From: Macrostomum hystrix
Lineage: Eukaryota; Platyhelminthes; Macrostomidae
Direction: 5' to 3'
Length of the DNA: 64,000 nt
Assembly: GCA_950097015.1 (NCBI GenBank)
Contig: CATNEN010000007.1
Location: 4,764,001-4,828,000 of the forward strand
The position numbers and the translations under genes are program-made. The notes below the pieces were generated by a model, which ran no database searches, was not told where the DNA came from, and saw only the letters and a list, made by a program, of their open reading frames with translations. Below are positions 57,870-64,000 of the stretch, one piece after another (position 1 is the stretch's first letter; the number at the start of each line of letters is the position of its first letter).

Positions 57870-58825
57870 TGTTTTACGTAAATTTAGAAAATGAATTTTT
57901 GTTTTTTGTTCTCAATTCCGATTTCTGAGGTGCTTTCTGTCTTCACTCAAAGATTTTTAGGCGCAGCTGGATCTGCCATAGACAAAAGTACGAGTAGCTG
58001 CTTTCTTTATAATTTTATTGTCGGCTGCTTAACACGTGTTACTGCTGCAGTAGAAAGTACACAGATTGATTGTCAGATAATATTTAGAAAACATTTAGCG
58101 CCACAAGGAAGGAGGCGATTTCAAAGGCTGTGTACAGCAGCTGTCCAGTCCATGGACTGGGGGCGGGCGGCACACCCACCGAATTTCTATGCCGGATAAT
58201 GTTAGTACCCACAAATGGTCTCCCATGGGCTGAGATTTGAACTCACGACCTCACGGTCAGAATTGCGAGCGCTAACTGCAACTGCAGTTATTTAAGCTGG
58301 AAATATGCATAACTGTCTGAATTGTGATAATAAAAACATTTCTTCAAAAAACAATTGATTTGACACAAAACAGGGTTGGGAAACCTTCAGCGCTGGGAAA
58401 TATAGATAGGGAATATTACAGTAAGGACTACCAAGCCATTTTTTCGCCCGTTTTTATACGAGTTCCAAGGGGGACATTTTTGCTAACAGCGTTGGGTGGT
58501 GACTGATTGGTTGACAGACTAGGCGATGGTGTCCTGTGGTTAGGTGGCTTGATCAGTGAAATTGGAGAAATTCGCGTCAGGGTGTCCATCGTGACCTATT
58601 TCCACCTGTTTTAGCCCTTGAAGGTCCGTCTATATAAAGGTAGGTGACCAACGAAGACGGAGACAATGCAGACACATTCGGTAGTTTGAATTTGTTTCTG
58701 CTCTGCTTTGGGTGTCTGTCTGCTATGTGTTTGTATTGTCCAGGTGTCTTGACGTTGTTCCGTACGGGTGCAGCAAAAATTGTCCTGGGGAAAAATCCCC
58801 CTTGGTAGTTCTACTGTTAATCCCG
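57870..58825. other. Intergenic DNA with a tRNA-like remnant
   Basis: A minus-strand B-box-like GAGTTCAAATCTC (58232-58244) and A-box-like GCAGTTAGCGCTCGC (58266-58280) suggest a decayed tRNA-derived element at about 58225-58285. No gene was seen. Confidence 0.35.
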
Positions 58826-60232
58826 TTAAAACCTCAGTCCGGTCACTTCAGTCACAGAAATCGTCACCTCGGGCTTCCTCCTTCGGCGTCGTTGTCCGCC
58901 TGTCGGACGTCGCCGCCGCCCCAGCCAGAGCAGCCGACCGGCGCGCTCAGTCAGGGCAGTCCACTGGCGATGCAGCTCGCGTCGGAACTCGTGCGCCGCC
59001 CTGGCGTGCACGGCGAATGCGATGCCACTGGCAAGGTAGGAGGGGTAATAGAGCAGCGCCAGCCAGTTTGACTGCGGGCGCTGCGGGTCGGCCAGGATGG
59101 CGCACAGGTAGGCCATCAGCGGCAGGTGGCACGCGGTGAAGGCGCCAACCACCAGGGCGAGGTGGCGAACCGCGCGAGCCGATCCCGCCGACAGCGAGGC
59201 TGGCAGCGGCTCTGGCAGGACGGCGGCCGGATAGCTGGGATGAACCCGGCAGCTGGCGGCCCGCGCCACCCGGCAGAGGCGCCAGTTGGTGAGGAGCAGC
59301 GCGGCGGCGCTGGCGCAGAAGAGCGCCACCAGGGCGGCCTGGTAGGCAGGCCGGTGGTCCCTGCTAAAAGTGCATCGGACAGGTAGAGCCAAACTGTGCC
59401 GATAGCTGGCCAGCTGGACTGGGCCGGCCACCGCTAGGCCGTAGAGCCACGGCAGGCTCAGCAAAAGTGGCCGGTGCCAACGCCGCGCCACGCGGCAGCG
59501 GGACTGCGCCTGCGGCTGCCGCATCACAGAAACATAGCGATCAGCGGAGAGCAGCAGCAGGTGCGCCTGCGGAGTCGGCGTCGCTGCTTTACGAGTGCTT
59601 TACGAGTACAGTACGACTAATTTGCGAGCTTATTACGACCGATGTATGTGTAATTAAAGAGATTAAAATATTTACGGATACGAGTGATTCTTTAGTACAG
59701 CCTGTGGTTAACGATTACGAGTGATTTACGAGTGATTTACGAGTACAAGTGATTTACGAGTACAAGTGATTTACGAGTACGAGTGATTTACGAGTGATTT
59801 ACAAGAAAGAATGACCGCAATTAAGAGCGATTTACTAGTTGAACAGCAGCACAGATCGACAGCGGCGAATACCTGCGACACGTACAGCGGGCAGAAGATG
59901 AGGCACAGGCAGGCGAGGCAGGCCGCAGGCTGGGACAGCCAGTCCCGGCGCAGAGAGAGAGCAAACTTGACCAGTAGGCCGATTCCCAAGGCCAGGTCGG
60001 AGCAAGCCAGCGACACGATCATCAGCCGGAAGGTGGTGGCACCGATTCGCGCGATCACGCTGAGATAGACCGCCGCTGTGAGGCTGGACATTGTCAGCAC
60101 CAGAGCTGCGGCCAGGGGCGTCAGGACGACGTGGATCCAGTTGGTGTCTAGCGGGCTTGGAGACAGCTGGAAATGCATTTTCGGCTCCGCTGCGGCTGCT
60201 GCTGCTGACCAATCGACACCCCCAGGTCCCAT
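58826..60232 (-). CDS. Orphan rhodopsin-class GPCR (two exons)
   Basis: Exons 60232-59873 and 59566-58826 (intron 306 bp, phase 0) give 366 residues. The intron falls in TM3, and the join restores a class A pattern: SLACSDLALG in TM2 with D79, then LLLLSADRYVSVM with DRY at 129-131. TM6 has a weak FTACHLPL in place of CWLP. TM7 reads YLASGIAFAVHA, so the NPxxY motif is missing. Counting back from Arg130, the amine-binding position 3.32 is Ile, so it is not a typical amine receptor. The C-tail is Arg-rich. The ligand is unknown; distant amine-, adenosine- or muscarinic-like relatives are possible. The ATG at 60232 is the first in frame after TTG-only codons, and the next Met is residue 19. Confidence 0.75.
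59690..59810. repeat. Short tandem repeat in the GPCR intron
   Basis: Six or seven copies of GATTTACGAG(TACAAGT) or GATTTACGAGT, lying in the intron 59567-59872. Confidence 0.8.
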
Positions 60233-60534
60233 TTTTAGTGGGATCCGCAAAGCTTCTTATCTGGAAGGATTGCAGATGGTAGCAAGCAATGGGTGCCATT
60301 GTGCCTGTGTTTGCCAAGCAATCTGTAAGGTTTGCGCTCGGAACAGGTTGAAAATAGAAGCAAATCTCACCTGCTTACCGATGCAAGTCTTTGCATAGTC
60401 CATGCGAGTGGGGTACCAGGATAAGAAATGTGGGATGCTGAATTCACTAATTTAATTAGCAATGAGACTTCTCAGCAACAAATCGCACTTTGACCCGCAA
60501 ATTGTATTTTTCCAATCCCCAAATTCCATTATTG

Positions 60535-61292
60535 CACATTCCGAATTCCCCAATACCCCATCTGCACATTCCAAATCCTCTAATATCTCATCTGCACATA
60601 CCGAATTCCCAATACCCCATCTGCACATACCGAATCCCCATTACCCCATCTGCACATACCGAATCCCCAATACCCCATCTGCACATACCGAATCCCCATT
60701 ACCCCATCTGCACATACCGAATCCCCATTACCCCATCTGCACATCCCGAATCCCCAATACCCCATCTGCACATACCGAATCCCCAATACCCCATCTGCAC
60801 ATACCGAATCCCCAATACCCCATCTGCACATACCGAATCCCCAATACCCCATCTGCACATCCCGAATCCCCAATACCCCATCTGCACATCCGGAATCCCC
60901 AATACCCCATCTGCACATTCCGAATCCCCAATACCCCATCTGCACATTCCGAATCCCCAATACCCCATCTGCACATCCCGAATCCCCCAATACCCCATCT
61001 GCACATACCGAATTCCCAATACCCCATCTGCACATACCGAATTCCCAATACCCCATCTGCACATTCCGAATCCCCAATACCCCATCTGCACATTCCGAAT
61101 CCCCAATACCCCATCTGCACATCCCGAATCCCCCAATACCCCATCTGCACATTCCGAATCCCCAATACCCCATCTGCACATTCCGAATCCCCCAATACCC
61201 TATCTGCACATTCCGAATCCCCCAATACCCCATCTGCACATTCCGAATCCCCAATACCCCATCTGCACATTCCGAATCCCCCAATACCCCAT
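60535..61292. repeat. 29-bp minisatellite
   Basis: About 26 copies of CAATACCCCATCTGCACATA plus CCGAATCCC. All three frames read as one rotating 29-residue peptide because 29 is not a multiple of three. Minus-strand units contain CGGTATGTG, a donor-like sequence. Confidence 0.95.
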
Positions 61293-61555
61293 TTATGTCG
61301 GTTTATTGTTTGTCAGAGCATCTGGGGTCAGGACTATTCTTGGGGTTTAGCGACCCCCGTCCCGTGACTGAGGCGGGCAATGAAATGCTTATCAGCTCAA
61401 ATATTTGTGGAAAATATTGCACTGAGCATGGTTCAATAAATGCAGGTCTAGATACAGATTTCGAGGCCGAGAAGCCAAAGAGTTTGATTCCAAATATTTC
61501 TGTTAGGCCTTTATTAGAGCTAAGACTCTGACTCTTATCCTGTTCTAAATATTTT
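61293..61555. other. Short unique spacer between arrays
   Basis: No gene was seen. Confidence 0.4.
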
Positions 61556-61559
61556 ATTT

Positions 61560-61985
61560 TTTCTTAATCCCTTCTTAAATTTTCTCCTAATCCCTTCACA
61601 ATCTTCGCTTTACTCCTAATCCCATCCTCAATCTTCCTATTTAATCCTAATCCCTTCTCAATCTCCCGTTTCTAATAATTTCCTTTCTCAATCTCCTCTT
61701 TTCCTAATCCCCTTCTCAAACTCCCATTTTTTCCCGATGCCCTTCTCAAACCCCCCTTTTTCCGATCCCCTTCTCAAACTCCTCTTTTCTACCGATCCCC
61801 TTCTCAAACTTCCTTTTTTTCCCGATCCCCTTCTAAATCACCTATTTTCTCCTGATCCCCTTCTCAAACTCCGCTTTTCTATTGATCCCCTTCTCAAACT
61901 CCTCTTTTCTCCCGATCCTCTTCTAAATCACCTATTTTCTCCTGATCCCCATTCTCAATCTCCCCATTTCTCTTAATCCCGTTTA
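61560..61985. repeat. Degenerate pyrimidine-rich tandem repeat
   Basis: About 14 diverged copies of a 28-31-bp unit with the core CCTTCTCAAACTC and TTTTCTCCTGATCCC. It is more diverged than the other arrays, so probably older. Confidence 0.85.
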
Positions 61986-62440
61986 GTAAATAAGTGGGAC
62001 GCGGACGCACAAAACGCATGTAATAGAGGCTCTACATAAACAGATCGGGCCAGTGCTGAGAACACTAGCAATATGAAACCGCTATACCTGAACTGCAGGC
62101 TGAAGATTGCCGAATTTTATTTCTGCGAACGAATGAGCAACAGCAGACTGGATTGCAAGTCCTATCAGATTAATTCAGTAGCTATGAGCATCGATGAGAA
62201 TATGGTGCCGATTGGATAAGCTTCAACTACGAATCTAATAATAGTCAGGATGAGCATAACGAAAGTGTCAAAATTATTCATATTTTTCAGCTGGACTATA
62301 AACTAAGCAATATGACATGAAACATAGACTGGGACTTCGATGACATTCCGTGTATTTACACTAAGTATGTCTAAAAAATATTATGGACTAAAATAAAAAC
62401 ATAAACGATAGATCGCGTAAGACTGCATCAGAACTTATCT
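61986..62440. other. Intergenic DNA
   Basis: No gene or repeat was seen. Confidence 0.4.
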
Positions 62441-62444
62441 GACG

Positions 62445-63170
62445 TGTCAGACTACGTCAGACTGTGTCAGACTACGTCAGACTGTGTCAGACAACGTCAG
62501 ACTGTGTCAGACAACGTCAGACTGTATCAGACTACGTCAGACTGTATCAGACTACGTCAGACTGTATCAGACTACGTCAGACTGTGTCAGACTACGTCAG
62601 ACTGTGTCAGACAACGTCAGACTGTGTCAGACAACGTCAGACTGTATCAGACTACGTCAGACTGTGTCAGACAACGTCAGACTGTATCAGACTACGTCAT
62701 ACTGTGTCAGAATGTTTCAAACTGTTTCAGACTACGTTAGACTGTGTCAGACTACGTCAGACTGTGTCAGACAACGTCAGACTGTGTCAGACTACGTCAG
62801 ACTGTGTCAGACAACGTCAGACTGTATCAGACTACGTCATACTGTGTCAGAATGTTTCAAACTGTTTCAGACTACGTTAGACTGTGTCAGACTACGTCAG
62901 ACTGTGTCAGACTACGTTAGACTGTGTCAGACTACGTTAGACTGTGTCAGACTACGTTAGACTGTGTCAGACTACGTTAGACTGTGTCAGACTACGTCAG
63001 ACTGTGTCAGACTACGTCAGACTGTGTCAGACTGTGTCAGACAACGTCAGACTGTGTCAGACAACGTCAGACTGTGTCAGACAACGTCAGACTGTGTCAG
63101 ACAACGTCAGACTGTGTCAGACAACGTCAGACTGTGTCAGACAACGTCAGACTGTGTCAGACTGTCTAAA
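62445..63170. repeat. 20-bp minisatellite with CRE-half-site-like core
   Basis: About 36 copies of a unit of two ten-mers, GTCAGACTGT and GTCAGACTAC or GTCAGACAAC. Junctions read ACGTCAG, a CRE half site. A 139-bp block containing the variant TCAGAATGTTTCAAACTG occurs twice (around 62707 and 62846), a higher-order repeat. Confidence 0.95.
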
Positions 63171-63939
63171 CCTGACTGTGTGTCTAACCTTTCAGCTGAA
63201 ATAAATTGTATTTATCGTTTAGATTGCATTTCTGCTAATTTGTAACAAATCAAGAGTCAGTGAAAAGCTACTTGCGATAAAATATCGCCGGGGCAACAAA
63301 ACGATAAAATAAATGGGAACAATTATGCAAATTCCTGGAATGGGGCTCAGTCCAACATATTATGCTCAATTCGGTGCGAATCAATCAATAGTTCACTTGG
63401 TACATCTAGATTTATAAAACAATGCGATAGAGTTTAGTAATAAAACATTATAAAATGGGCTCAGTATGAATATTCAAGTGAGGCAGAGCTACTGACTAGA
63501 CTGCAATGAGAAACTAGTGACAGCTAACGGAAACTGTATATAGTAGAAAAAACAAATTTTTGCTATTTGTAAACTATTTTATATAAGAAATCACTAACTG
63601 ACATGTAAAAATGTTGTAAAAATATTGAGAGAAGTATTAAGAAATTTCGAGTGTGCCGACAAAACACTCGAATCCCTATTTGTAGCAAAATCTGTTTTTG
63701 GTCAATAGACCGGGACTAATAATTAGCAAATTTATGACATTTCGATTAGTAAATTTAAAACAAAAGTTTGAAACAAAGAACTGACGCGATAATCGATGAT
63801 ATTGTGACAGTTAAAAAATAAACTGTGCAAAAGCATTTGCTGATTAAAAAATAATTTTTTTTTCAACGCTGGCCACGTGCCTACTACTGCTGAATTACAG
63901 CGAGTAGTGTGTCGCGTGTTTTTATAAATAAAATTAACA
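63171..63939. other. AT-rich 5' flank of the last gene
   Basis: No RNA gene was seen. TTTTTATAAATAAA at 63919-63932 includes a TATA-like word just upstream of the ATG at 63940. Confidence 0.4.
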
Positions 63940-64000
63940 ATGTCCTCAGCCGAAGAATTGCTGTCTGCCAGGGACCAGCGGATTGCGGCTGCAAGTTGCG
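63940..64000 (+). CDS. Start of an unidentified gene, cut by the window edge
   Basis: ATG at 63940 in a good context (AACAATGTCC) opens a frame starting MSSAEELLSARDQRI that runs off the window. The abrupt change from AT-rich flank to GC-rich codons is the same signature seen at the real genes here. Too short to identify. Confidence 0.5.
   Translation, partial: MSSAEELLSARDQRIAAASC

Noticed and set aside
60462-61367. 301- and 286-codon frames over the 29-bp array
   Set aside because: All three frames give the same rotating 29-residue peptide, as expected for a 29-bp tandem repeat.

Overview
The window is nuclear DNA from an invertebrate animal. Several protein genes are split by spliceosomal introns (GT..AG, phases consistent). 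They include an adducin, a dopamine-type receptor, a cationic amino acid transporter, ribosomal protein uL14/RPL23 and a second GPCR. Two tRNA-Phe genes, Tc1/mariner-type transposons and an extreme load of minisatellites complete the picture. A free-living flatworm such as Macrostomum would fit the repeat load and the splice-acceptor-like sequences just 5' of some start codons (possible spliced-leader sites), but the species call is only an inference.

Layout. 1-20000 is a metallothionein-like locus. A giant Cys-Lys-Cys repeat gene (1231-3687) sits in a segment repeated almost perfectly 12.75 kb further on (13978-16434). Between the copies are a 2.4-kb minisatellite and a second, differently built Cys-repeat gene (10437-11519). 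20000-26200 carries a four-exon adducin-like gene whose first intron is mostly a 22-bp minisatellite. 26200-31750 has no recognisable gene. 31757-34702 is a decayed DDE transposon with 160-bp inverted ends, into which a Tc1 element (32518-33844) has jumped. 35690-37880 is minisatellite. 38509-40038 is a single-exon amine GPCR of the Dop1R2/DAMB type. 41950-44070 is minisatellite. 44528-44944 (minus) is RPL23. 48158-50539 (minus) is a three-exon CAT-type transporter. Identical tRNA-Phe genes lie at 50838 and 55323, separated by a 1.86-kb 17-bp minisatellite. 55992-57869 (minus) is a probable three-exon membrane protein of unknown function. 58826-60232 (minus) is a two-exon orphan GPCR. 60535-63170 is more minisatellite, and a new gene begins at 63940.

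The main biological theme is the metal-binding locus. Two architectures of long Cys-rich repeat protein sit side by side. Their promoters share a TATA box and a set of boxes, and one of these boxes lies 229 and 227 bp upstream of the TATA box in the two genes. The other genes look like ordinary housekeeping or neuronal genes with no operon-like link. Real coding exons are GC-rich and end codons in G/C, while most intergenic DNA is AT-rich; this contrast helped reject the many spurious reading frames produced by the repeats.
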